Below are positions 23,414 through 33,342 of a stretch of DNA of 64,000 bases, piece by piece. Each line of letters begins with the position of its first letter. The stretch's first letter is position 1. The notes under the pieces are model-generated. The model did not search any database and was not told where the DNA came from. It saw only the letters and a list, made by a program, of their open reading frames with translations. The DNA is from Anthoceros angustus. Its lineage: Eukaryota; Streptophyta; Anthocerotopsida; Anthocerotales; Anthocerotaceae. The stretch lies in the NCBI GenBank assembly GCA_010909165.1, contig VJWM01000108.1:248001-312000 (forward strand). Direction: 5' to 3'. Position numbers and translations under genes: made by a program.

Positions 23414-24173
23414 CTAGAAGGTGGATCCCTCTGGCGGCTGCTGCAATTTCCTGTTAGGAGTGGTGGCCATCTCCCGCTTGAGTTCAGTGAGAATGTTCTC
23501 CATCGTGTACTCTCGTCGCCACTGAGCTAGCATGTTGAAGTGCCTAGGGTCGACCTGCAACCAGCAAGGCACACACCTGGATCAGTGCTGCCCGAGCCAC
23601 GACACAGCAAACAACAACCAGCACAAACCAGAGCAGTACAGCAGGCTCACCACGCCAGTATCTTGATTCACGCATGTCATGTTTATTCGTGAGTGGAACC
23701 TCACGCTGGGAGGCCTGTCAGGGTAATCCTTGTCGCAAAACAGCTTCACAGTGTAGATTCGTCCCTCGTGCACAGACTGCAAAATCACGGATCATCAGCA
23801 CCTGCCAAAGATGCAGCATCCGTGGAAGAAGGCATTCCAAGGATCAGGCAAGCCAGCCAGCCAGCCTACACACTCACACTGTTGGGACCAATTATGGTGC
23901 CAGTCCAGGAGCGCATAAACACGTCGTCGCCGTCGTCCATGCCGTAGCTCACCGTGCCATCGCCAATTCCCTTCTCACCTCGCTCCAGCTCCTCCAGCAG
24001 GCGGAAATTCCTGGGAACTGCAGCAGAGCAAGACGAGGGAGGGATGCGCCAACCCTGGTTCTCAGAGACGCACGCAAGCCGGATCCCGGCGCCTGGCCCT
24101 GGCGCGTTCCGTTACCCTTGCAAGCACAAACGCGAGAGCACGTACCAACCACGGACGACGCGCCTGTTGTCAT
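23414..24173 (-). CDS. UEV1: Ubiquitin-conjugating E2 variant (UEV1 / MMS2-like)
   Basis: Four exons, 24146-24173, 23878-24017, 23651-23776 and 23414-23554, give 144 residues with matching phases. UEV1 has an E2 fold but no active-site Cys. It partners Ubc13 to make Lys63-linked ubiquitin chains in DNA-damage tolerance. Plant UEV1 motifs are exact or nearly so: [68 protein letters not shown] and the final [12 protein letters not shown]. The first exon is only nine codons plus one base (MTTGASSVV). The short C-terminus lacks the prenylation-type tail of some angiosperm UEV1 isoforms, so it corresponds to the cytosolic/nuclear short form. Confidence 0.95.
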
Positions 24174-25479
24174 AGCGGCGAGACGAGGCCAGCGGAAGGG
24201 CTCGCTGCCCTTGCTCCCTTCTCCACTCTTTGCTCGCTCGCTCTCTCGAAGCCTTCGCTTCTGCTGCCGCCAAACCCTCACACAGCGGCGATGGCAACCC
24301 GATTTTGTACGTTTTTCGACCCTCCTTCCCATACAATATATTTGTATCTATCCCATTTCCGGCTAATTCGACTCTGGACCGCCATGCTGCTCGCCTTCCC
24401 AGCTACCGAAGGTAGCGGCCCTTCCTCGCTCGGCGACCGCTCACATGCCCATGCCGACCTTGCCCATGCCCATGGAGGATGGAGCTTGCTTTTTCGTGAT
24501 GACTGAATGCTGAAAGAATGTCTCGCTCCTCAAGATCTCATTTCCTTCCCTCGTCCCGAGCATGCAGCAATGCCAGCCAGCGGCCCTCGTGTCGAGGGAA
24601 GCAATTCTAATTCTCGTCTTCTTCTTGTAATTTGCACGTGGAGAGGAGTGCAGAGTTGTGAGAAATCTTGGGACTCCAATGTAGTTGCAAGCAATGTGTT
24701 GATGTGTAACAGGATTGTTCCTGGCTTGGTTGTCGTATAGGCTTCGAGCAGGTTGTGTGTCCTGACGAAGAAGAGCTAGTAGGAAGGCAAATTTGTTGAG
24801 TAGGAACAAATTTATTGAAGTCCAGCAAGGGTGGAGGGTCACCATAAGACTGATGTAGGTACACAAGGAATAAAAAGAGTGTTCTGCAATGCCCTGTCAG
24901 AGGAAACACTTTCCCGTACATGTAACAGCTTGTGAGGGACATGTTGTTGAAAATGACGCTTCTTCTCTGCTTTCCAGATGGAGAAGTGTGCGTCTTCTAC
25001 AAGCCTTCGATGAAGATGGATGTAAGTGTATGACCTTTATGATCAGCCTGCTGGGAGAAGGGGTGAGCTAAGCTTGTTGCACACACGTAGTGACATTCAG
25101 TCAGTCATCCTCTTCCCGAAGCTACCCCACTGCACATCCAGATTATTAGGAATCCCTTGAGGCGATGGCAGTGCTGCAACTCATCAACATGGACTGCCTG
25201 CCTAGCACAAGTGTTGTTTCCCAGTCCAGGAAGGAAGGAAGGAAGGACACAGGAAAGGCCTGGACATGGGAAGGCAGGGGGTTGAGCTTCCTTTTCCTGA
25301 GAGAGCACGACGACGTCAGTGCAAAGCAGGCGCTGATCGCAGCGCTAAGCATGCGAGCGTGGCAGGCAGCGAGGATCGATATACTTGGAAAGTGATGGAC
25401 GGGTGTTCCGAGGAGTGGCGACGTACATACATGGGCAAGTGCGAGCCGATGCTGCAGCAGAGCGGAGTGCCCACATGAC
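24174..25479. other. Intergenic, no gene recognised
   Basis: A Met/Pro-rich short frame (MPMPTLPMPMEDG, near 24447-24510) is the only curious coding-like feature and ends after about 22 codons. A (GGAA)n run is at 25228-25252. The right part must hold the promoter and leader of the GT8 gene. Confidence 0.4.
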
Positions 25480-27499
25480 ATGATCCGCACTTGGGTGTCA
25501 GGTATGTTGCGCAGACGAGGAGCTGGGGAGCGAGAAGGCGGACGGCGGGTTGTGGGGATGCCGGAGGCGGTGGCGCCGGCGCCGACGCCATGGCCCTTTG
25601 CGCCCATCGTGGCGATGGTGCTGTGCGGCGGATTCCTCATGCTGCAGCTCTGGCCGGCAACGCATCACCGGCATCCGCTGGACCCGACGCGCACCTGGAT
25701 CCCCAAGGATCAGGCCGTGAGCGATGCGCAGCAGTACGTGCAGGCTCGGGCGCAGTCGCAGTGGAACTGGGAGGAGGAAGATCGGGGAGCCGCGGAGGTG
25801 CAGCGTGCTGCTGATATGAAGGCCAGGGGCCAGGCTGTGCACGTCTTCATGAGCACGGATGAGCCGGATCTGCGCCCCATCGCGGTCTTGATCAACTCCA
25901 CTGTCGTGCATGCCAGGTGATGGGATTGTGGGTGTAGGAAGGGATTGATGGGCGGTTCGGGGAAGTGGGACCTTGGTCTGAGGAAGGGAAATGGTTTTGT
26001 GGGTTGCAGGCACCCCGAGCGCCTCGTCTTCTACTTGGTTGTCCCCCCCAGTGAGCACAGCTGGTACAAGCTGAAGGCTTTCTTCCCGAATGTGAGCATT
26101 GAGATATCCAGGTAGTCGTGGTGTTGGCCAGATCAAGGCCTGCAGATATCTGCATTCGACTGGTAGCATGGAGTGCTTGGATGATGTTGCCTGACAGCGA
26201 GCCAGCCAGCTGTTGACTGTTTGGCTTCCTTGGTGGGATTAGGAAACCATTCGACTTTGAACGTATTCGAAACAAGATCACCCTCAACGGGGATAGCAAG
26301 ACCAGGGAGGAGCTGACGAGCCCCTACAACTTTGTGCCCTTCTATCTTCCGAGGATCTATGATGGTGTGGGCAGGCTGGTTTATCTGGATACGGATATTG
26401 TGGTGCAGGTAGGGATTGTGGAGCTATGCGATGCTTGTTGCAGTGTCGGAATTTCGATTGTGGAATGATGCTGGTTTGCTGAATGTGATTCGGGTTAATT
26501 TGTGCAGTGTGGTGTGAGGGTCCTGCAAAGGACTGCCTGCTTTCTCTTGAGTGCAGTTGGGTTGCTTCAGGCCAATGTGTTGCCTAAGTAAGCTTCCACA
26601 TGAGCAGGCTGTGCAGTTGTGTCTTGTAACCAGGCTTTCAGTTGCACAGTACGGAGTCATGTGTGCCTCATAGGTGTGACGGATTCCAAATTTGGTATGC
26701 TTCTCCTGTCCCTCCTTGTAAGCAGCAACTACTGAATGTGGGTCTATGGGCATATTGGCACGCAGGGCGACATCGAAGAGCTGGCAACCCTGGATCTCCA
26801 AGGTCATGCCCTTGCAGCCGTGGAAGACTGTATGCAGCATTTCGAGATCTACTTTAATTTCACCATGCTAGAGGAGATTCGAGCCCGGGATGCAGACAAG
26901 TTTTCCTGGCTACCCAAAGAGGCTTACGACACATCCACATGTGTTTTCAACCGCGGAGTCATGGTTGTCGACACGGCGGAGTGGAAGAAACAGAAGCTCA
27001 CTGAAGCCATCGAGTGGTGGATGAATGAGTATGCCAAACACGATAGCCCTCTTTACAGGTACCGTTGACAGTCCCCTCCTCCCACCATGTCTCATCTTTT
27101 AGTTGATTCCCTCTTGACCCGACTGTTGTTTATCCATCCAGTTATGGGCTGTCTCAACCTCCTTTCCTCCTTGCGGTCTATCGAAGCTACAGAAAACTGG
27201 ATGTCACTTGGAACACCCGTGGACTGGGCCGTCATGAGCTCAGCAACCTGGAAAGGGACTACATGGAGAAACTGGTCCTCAGAAGACCAAAGCGGTCACC
27301 TTTCATATCTCCACATGCTGATTTTGCGAAGATCTTGCATTTTAACGGGAAGTTCAAGCCATGGAAAAGGCAAAGAGTAAGACTTCCCGAGGAGAACATC
27401 ATCTCCCTTTGTGGGCACAAGGAATGTGCAGATATTTGGTGGAGTTATCTGTCCCCCACTGCCAATGATATGCTGAAACCAGTCGAGACTTCTACATGA
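25480..27499 (+). CDS. GT8-family glycosyltransferase, Golgi type II membrane protein
   Basis: Five exons, 25480-25916, 26010-26111, 26243-26408, 26766-27058 and 27142-27499, join to 451 residues. A cytosolic basic N-terminus is followed by one hydrophobic anchor (about residues 40-59, FAPIVAMVLCGGFLMLQLW), typical of Golgi type II glycosyltransferases. The GT-A catalytic core has VHVFMSTDEPDLRPIAVLIN, the metal-binding DxD in RLVYLDTDIVVQGDIEEL, NRGVMVVDTAEWKK, the SQPPFLLAVY region and the late HFNGKFKPWK motif with the conserved His. Plant GT8 proteins include pectin and glycan synthases (GAUT, GATL, PARVUS types). The exact subfamily and acceptor cannot be assigned from these motifs. All introns are GT-AG. 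Confidence 0.9.
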
Positions 27500-27688
27500 C
27501 ATGCATTTTGTTGATTTTATTCAATTGACCGGATCTGGTCACAGCCCTAGGTTAGCCTACAAGAAATCTGTAGGCGATTTGTCTTAGTGTGATGACCGCA
27601 TAGCCATCCTCTAGGCAAGGATTTGAGAGTCGCGATTACAATATGTACAACGAGGTGGGATCAGATAGAAATAGAAGTTCGGATGGCG

Positions 27689-29857
27689 TCAATGCTCTTC
27701 GCCACAGGAACAGGAGCCATCCTGGAAACGATGTACACGGTGTGAATCTCTAACAACGATTTCTCTCTGCTCAAGACTTGACATGATCTTGGTGCTGCTA
27801 TGGCAGTCATTGCACATTCGCAGATTCTTTGTGACCACCAAAGTTGTGCCATCTGGAGTGTTGAGAAGACCGTATGCCAGAGCCAGCTTCTCGGCATGCC
27901 CACACAGGGCATCTTCCTTCTTCTGCTCAGACATATCCGTCAGCACCAATACAGTTTGTGGCACATGGCCTCCTTCCTGTTTCAACCTCATGCTCACGCT
28001 CTTCACTTTGGATGAGATATCAGACCGTTCTTCTCCCACGGTAAACTCGTGCACCTCGTTCTTCACTTCGATGCATGCCTTTGCAGGCTTCTTCCAAGCA
28101 CCCACTGATTTCCTCAGGCTTTCCAGCTCATCTACATCCTTCCACCTCCCAGCATTTGCAAACATGTTGCCAAGAAGAACATAGGGAGTGCTATTCTCAG
28201 GCTCCAGAGCTACGAGCTGGTCGAAACAACGACGTCCTCGATCTAAGTCGCCATGGGTTTTGCAGGCAGTGAGCAAGGACTTCCATCCCACAACATGGCT
28301 GTCCAGGGGTGCAGTCTGCAAAATGTGCTCAGCCTCATCCAGATGCCCTGCCTGCCCGAGAAGATATATCATGCAGTTGTGGTGGTAATCAGTAGCCACA
28401 ATGCGGTATTCCTCCGCCATCATCCTGAAATATTGTCTGCCTTCATCCACCAGGCCTGCATGAGTGCAGGCCACAAGCAGAGAACTGAAGGTAGCCTCAT
28501 CTGGCCGAACACCCTGCTCCCGCATGTCCTCAAAACACTGCACGGCCATCTGGGCATTGCTATTCTCAGCGAACCCATTCAGCATGGCATTCCATGTCAC
28601 CACACTCTTGGTGGGCAGGCTGTGGAACACAGTCCGTGCATTCTCCAAGCTTCCACACTTGGCATACATGTCCACCAGGCAGCTGGCGATCGTCACGTCC
28701 GCTTCCATGCCTCTTGCACGAATCTGCTCGTGAAGCTGCTTCCCCGTCTGCAAAGCCCCCAGGCTGGCACAGGCTTGGAGGAGGCACACGAATGTGACAA
28801 GGCTGGCTGGAGTCATCCCCTCCTTCTGCATCCTGGCATAAAGAGCTAAGGCCTCTCGACCGAGCCCCTGCTGCTCGTACCCTGCGATCATGGCATTCCA
28901 TGACACCACATCCCTGGAAGGCAACTCATCAAACACCCTCCTCGCATCTTCTAAGCTTCCACATTTGGCATACATGTTCACCAGGCTGTTGCCCACGAAC
29001 ACATTCACCTTCCGTTCACTGGCCACAATATCAGCATGCACCTCCTTCCCGGACACCAAATCCGCTGCAGCAGCACAGGCCTTCAGCACAGACACAAAAA
29101 CATGGTTATCCGGCTTCACCCCCGACTCCCGCATCTGTCGATACAGCTCCACAGCCTCCATGGGTCTTCCATGCCGAGCATGTGCCAGGATGATGGTGCA
29201 CCAGAGATGGGCATCCGGACATCCCACCTTGCTGAACACTTGTGCTGCATCTCCCAGGCTGCCAAGGGCAGCATACATCCCGACAACATGGGTGGCCAGG
29301 AAGGCATCCTTCTCGAACCCACTCTTCACAGCCAGAGCATGAACTCTCATCCCCGCACCCAAATCCTTCTGCCCCACACACATCTTGAGAATTCGACAGA
29401 ACAGAGCTGCCGGAACAGGACATCCTTCCTGCACCAACAGGTCCAAGCCTTCAAGGGCGTCCGGCAGCTCCCCCTCCAGACACCTCTTTCTCAAGGCTGC
29501 AACCTCAGGGGAGTCCCCTCCCTGCCAGCCCTCGCTGCAGGCATCCCACCTGGCCAACTCCGAATCCACCCACCCAGGCCTCCGCCGGTTGTTCAGCCAC
29601 AGGGGCTCCTTGGACGTCCTGTGCCTGAAGTCGGGATACCGGGAGTTGGTCTTCTCCGCTCTGTAGTCCCGCCATTGGGTGGGATCGCGGAAGAAAAGCT
29701 CCCACAAGTGTTCCTGCCGCTCTTTCTCGGAAAGCCCATCTGTGGCAACCGCAGACCGGGGCTGCTGAGTCCACGACCGCTGCTGCTGCGTCCCCCGACG
29801 GAGGGCATCTGGAGCTGCCGCAGTCGGCAACGGGAGCGTTCGCAGCTCCAGGGTCAT
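27689..29857 (-). CDS. PPR RNA-editing factor with DYW deaminase domain
   Basis: One exon encodes 722 residues. PPR-DYW proteins bind organellar transcripts and deaminate C to U. After an N-terminal organelle-targeting-like region there is a block DPTQWRDYRAEKTNSRYPDF followed by EPLWLNNRRRPGWV, which resembles the PDF motif of organellar ssDNA-binding (OSB) proteins. PLS-type PPR repeats follow (NMYAKCGSLEDARRVFDELP, VVSWNAMIAGYEQQGLGREA), then E/E+ and DYW. The deaminase keeps the HxE motif (CGHAEKLALAYGL), CNDCHSSTK and the final CSCG zinc ligands. The last three residues are Glu-Glu-His rather than Asp-Tyr-Trp. The ATG at 29857 is the only sensible start. It is divergent from another PPR gene. 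Confidence 0.95.
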   Translation of the reverse strand: MTLELRTLPLPTAAAPDALRRGTQQQRSWTQQPRSAVATDGLSEKERQEHLWELFFRDPTQWRDYRAEKTNSRYPDFRHRTSKEPLWLNNRRRPGWVDSELARWDACSEGWQGGDSPEVAALRKRCLEGELPDALEGLDLLVQEGCPVPAALFCRILKMCVGQKDLGAGMRVHALAVKSGFEKDAFLATHVVGMYAALGSLGDAAQVFSKVGCPDAHLWCTIILAHARHGRPMEAVELYRQMRESGVKPDNHVFVSVLKACAAAADLVSGKEVHADIVASERKVNVFVGNSLVNMYAKCGSLEDARRVFDELPSRDVVSWNAMIAGYEQQGLGREALALYARMQKEGMTPASLVTFVCLLQACASLGALQTGKQLHEQIRARGMEADVTIASCLVDMYAKCGSLENARTVFHSLPTKSVVTWNAMLNGFAENSNAQMAVQCFEDMREQGVRPDEATFSSLLVACTHAGLVDEGRQYFRMMAEEYRIVATDYHHNCMIYLLGQAGHLDEAEHILQTAPLDSHVVGWKSLLTACKTHGDLDRGRRCFDQLVALEPENSTPYVLLGNMFANAGRWKDVDELESLRKSVGAWKKPAKACIEVKNEVHEFTVGEERSDISSKVKSVSMRLKQEGGHVPQTVLVLTDMSEQKKEDALCGHAEKLALAYGLLNTPDGTTLVVTKNLRMCNDCHSSTKIMSSLEQREIVVRDSHRVHRFQDGSCSCGEEH

Positions 29858-30476
29858 CTTCTCATCAGCAGAAGTCTAGACATGCATTCCTGCCGGCTGC
29901 AACCCACATTGCTAGGAGACGATGCGCACCTTCAAGTCATTGGAAGCAGTGTCTTGGCAGTTCAGTTGAAAGACCAGAACATGTGCTGAACGAAGGAGAG
30001 CCTACAGCTGCCCTGTACTACTTTCATTCATCGCCTGGACGCCCAGAGGGTAGCACGCATCAGAGCACATGGCATCAGCAGGACCTGCAGCAGCTGCAGG
30101 TTGGAAGGACGGTCTTTGGGGGACTTTTCTCCAGGCATGGATGCCGCGAGCGAGACACGATGCTGTTGAGGCTGCAACCTTCCTGCAGCCACTGCTGCAT
30201 GGATTATTCAGTGCAGAGGATTCGGGTGTTTGAACTGGATGTCGTTTGCATATGCATAGCGGATGATGCACCCACCGACTGGGTGGTCAAAGCTGCACAG
30301 GACTTTGGCTTCGGGGTGGTTCCTTGGATCTTCATATGGGGAGGCCACATCATGGATGGCTGGGAGGCGGTTGAGTGGGGCAGCCTCTCGACGGCGAGAG
30401 GCACATTCATCGGAAGTGATGAATGGGGTAGTGGGCAAACCCGGGTACATTCTGAGAACTGTTGAAGCCTGTTGCC
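29858..30476. promoter_or_regulatory. Shared upstream region of two PPR genes
   Basis: This 619-bp region separates the start codons of the two divergent PPR genes. An open frame on the plus strand (29983-30465) crosses most of it but shows no domain. I treat the region as non-coding with two leaders. Confidence 0.45.
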
Positions 30477-32705
30477 ATGAGTTGTCCTTCTGATCGTATG
30501 TGTGTGCTAACCTGGTTGCAGCATGGATGGTGGTGCAGGAGAGAAGCTCCTGATAAGCAAAGTGACGGGTTCAGGAACATGTGTGAGAACGGGCATCTCC
30601 TTGAGGCGTTCCGCATTGTCCGCTTTGTTGCCCAGCAAAGGATCAGTGTGCCTGTGAACATGTTGTGTCTCCTTCTTGAGGGCTGCATCAAACTGAAGGA
30701 CATGGCAGTCGGCAAGGGAGTCCATTCGGTCGTTACAGAGACTGGAGTGCAATCCAGTTTGGTGAACAATCACCTGATCCGAATGTATGCTTCTTGCGGG
30801 TTCCTGGCAGATGCAAGCCAGCTGTTTAGAAGCCTTCCTTTTCCAGACATGTTTGAATGGGCTGCAATTGTATCAGCGCATGGGAAGTATGGAGATCCTG
30901 AGCAGGCAATCAAACTGTACCAGCAAATGAAACAGTCAACCGTGGAACCGAATGACTATGTGCTTGTCGCTGCCCTTAAAGCGTGTTCAGATGCAGCTTC
31001 TCTAACCGGGGGCAAGCTGATTCACACTCACGTCGTGGAATTGGGGTACGAATCCAACCCATATGTCTGCAGCTCCCTGATCGACATGTACGCCAAATGT
31101 GGGAGCCTGCAGGAAGCGAGGAAAGCCTTTGACAGACTCCCAACAAAAGATCAGGTGACATGGACCACAATGATCACAGCTTATGCTCAGCACGGAGATG
31201 GTGACTTGGCTCTCCAGATGTTTCAGCAGATGAGAGGAGAGGGCATCCAGGCAGATAAGTTTACCCTTGTCAGTGCCTTAAAAGCATGTTCAAGCACCGC
31301 GTCGTTGGACTATGGCAAGCTGCTCTATGAAGATGCAGTTGTTAAAAGTGGGTTTCAGGCAGATGTGTGTGTGTCCAACATCGTCATTGACATGTATGTC
31401 AAGTGTCATAGCCTGGAGGATGCGCGCCGAGTGTTCGAGAGGTTGGCAGCCAAGGATGTTGTGTCGTGGACTGCCATGATCGCAGGGTATACCCAGTATG
31501 GGGTGGGAGAGGAGGCCATCAATCTGTTCGAGCAGATGCAACAGGATGGTGTCAGACCCAACAAGGTCACCGTCATGAATATGCTGAAAGCGTGCTCAAT
31601 CACAGCAGCCCTTGATTATGGCAAGCTGCTTCATGGCCAAATTAGGCAAAGGGATTTTGCTTCCGACCTGCTCATCGGCAACAATCTCATACACATGTAT
31701 GCAAAATGTGGAAGCTTACAAGATGCTCGCATTGTGTTTGACAGGCTACCAGCAAGAAGTTTGGTCACATGGAATGTGATGCTGGCAGGATACGTTCAGC
31801 ATGGAGGTGGGCAAGAGGCACTTCACCTGTTTCAGCAGATGCACCTTGAGGGCCTGCAGCCAGACAGAATCACGTTTGTTGCCGTGATGAATGCATGTTC
31901 CAGCGTGGCAGCCCTGGATCAGGGCAAGCTGCTTCATGCCCACATTGTGGAAAATGATATGGAGTCAGATGTGCGTGTTGGCAGCAGTCTCATCGACATG
32001 TACTCCAAATGCGGGAGCCTGGAGGAGGCAAGCATGGTGTTTTACAGACAGCCAACGAAAAGCCTGGTGACCTGGAATGCTATGATCTCAGGCCAGGCCC
32101 TAGAAGGTGATGCTCAGGAGGCCCTGCTCCTGTTTGAGCAGATGCAGAAGGAGGGCGTTTCTCCAGACGAAGTCACCTTCATCTGTCTACTCGCAGCATG
32201 CAGTCGTGCCGGCCTCTGGGATACAGGCAAGAGCTTGTTTCAGTCTATGTCAGAGGAGTTTAACATCACTCCAGGCGTGGAGCATTGTGCTTGCATGGTA
32301 GACCTCTTTGCCCGTGCCGGGTATCTCCAAGAGGCAGAGCACTTCATCCTGAACATGCCATCACAACCCGACGTCATCGTGTGGATGTGTTTGCTTGCGG
32401 GTAGCCTAACCCACCACAACCTTGAACTGGGGAGGCGTGCTTTTGACTCCATCTTGAATATAGACCCAACCAATGCAGCAGCATATGTCTTGATGTCAAA
32501 CCTGTATGCATCAGAGGGCAGGTGGGAAGACAAAGCCAAAGTCCTTAACCTGATGCATCATGCCGGTGTCAAGAAGGAACGTGGCTGCTCTTGGGTGCAG
32601 TGTGACAATCAGGTGCATAGTTTCATGGTTGCAGATACTTGCCATCCTGAAAGAAGCCAAATCTATGCAAAGTTGATGGAGATAATGAACCAAGAAACGC
32701 CATGA
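30477..32705 (+). CDS. PPR protein, PLS/E+ type without DYW
   Basis: This intronless gene codes for about 742 residues. The start is taken as ATG 30477 (MSCPSDRMCVLTW); the frame is open slightly further upstream but without ATG. It carries a long array of PLS PPR repeats (SLIDMYAKCGSLQEARKAFD, VTWTTMITAYAQHGDGDLAL, repeated about every 100 residues). The E region (FARAGYLQEAEHFILNMPSQ, PTNAAAYVLMSNLYASEGRW) and an E+ end (GCSWVQCDNQVHSFMVADTC) follow, then it stops at IMNQETP. The DYW deaminase is absent, so editing would need a DYW partner in trans. The stop looks genuine, because no DYW-coding sequence follows within the next 600 bp. Confidence 0.93.
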   Translation: MSCPSDRMCVLTWLQHGWWCRREAPDKQSDGFRNMCENGHLLEAFRIVRFVAQQRISVPVNMLCLLLEGCIKLKDMAVGKGVHSVVTETGVQSSLVNNHLIRMYASCGFLADASQLFRSLPFPDMFEWAAIVSAHGKYGDPEQAIKLYQQMKQSTVEPNDYVLVAALKACSDAASLTGGKLIHTHVVELGYESNPYVCSSLIDMYAKCGSLQEARKAFDRLPTKDQVTWTTMITAYAQHGDGDLALQMFQQMRGEGIQADKFTLVSALKACSSTASLDYGKLLYEDAVVKSGFQADVCVSNIVIDMYVKCHSLEDARRVFERLAAKDVVSWTAMIAGYTQYGVGEEAINLFEQMQQDGVRPNKVTVMNMLKACSITAALDYGKLLHGQIRQRDFASDLLIGNNLIHMYAKCGSLQDARIVFDRLPARSLVTWNVMLAGYVQHGGGQEALHLFQQMHLEGLQPDRITFVAVMNACSSVAALDQGKLLHAHIVENDMESDVRVGSSLIDMYSKCGSLEEASMVFYRQPTKSLVTWNAMISGQALEGDAQEALLLFEQMQKEGVSPDEVTFICLLAACSRAGLWDTGKSLFQSMSEEFNITPGVEHCACMVDLFARAGYLQEAEHFILNMPSQPDVIVWMCLLAGSLTHHNLELGRRAFDSILNIDPTNAAAYVLMSNLYASEGRWEDKAKVLNLMHHAGVKKERGCSWVQCDNQVHSFMVADTCHPERSQIYAKLMEIMNQETP

Positions 32706-33342
32706 GCTCTACCATGGTTGGATCACTTTAGGGGCGCACTTATCTTCTCGATTGATGTGATGTGCAACTGGATTGAGAAGGGAAGGGGAACACGTACTGT
32801 CGTAATTACCCATCGTTTCACATACTCACAGGACGTGCTTGCGAAACTCTTCGATGTACTAACCGTGTCCATTTTCACCAACAATGCATGCACCATGAAC
32901 TTGAGGCTAGTCAACTAAAACAACATAGTTTTAGTGGGTGAGAGTTTTTCCAAGTCCCGCGTAACCTGCAATGGTATCTAGGCACATGTTCATATGACTT
33001 TGGGAAGAGTGCAGTCTCTTTTTATTGTGATAATATGATGTGTAACATAAGGGAATCAGAACTTCTAACCCCTGCTGAAGATTTTTTCTCCCCCGGATTT
33101 GTTTTAATTTATTTTAAAAAATATTAAATTTTAAAAAAAAACATATAACTGCATCTTAATAGACCTAATTGGCATGTGAACCCACTATCTATGTAGCGTT
33201 GGGTTGGACATAATTCAGCAGACTATAAATTAATCTAGATTATACGTAATTTGTGTTGTTGGCAATTGGTTCCACCATCCGCCACTCTGGTTTTTCTCTA
33301 CTAGCCAGATTTTCGCCCGCTTGTTTGGTCCATAGCTTTGCA
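32706..33342. other. AT-rich 3' region, no gene
   Basis: An AT-rich segment with long T and A runs (about 33085-33140) follows the PPR gene. It marks the transition into gene-free, repeat-derived DNA. Confidence 0.5.

Noticed and set aside
25498-26169. 223-codon minus-strand frame
   Set aside because: It overlaps exons 1 and 2 of the GT8 gene, whose DxD core and intron phases are well supported.
29983-30465. 160-codon open frame between the two PPR genes
   Set aside because: It has no recognisable domain, no exon partners, and low-complexity composition. It covers the shared upstream region of two divergent genes.
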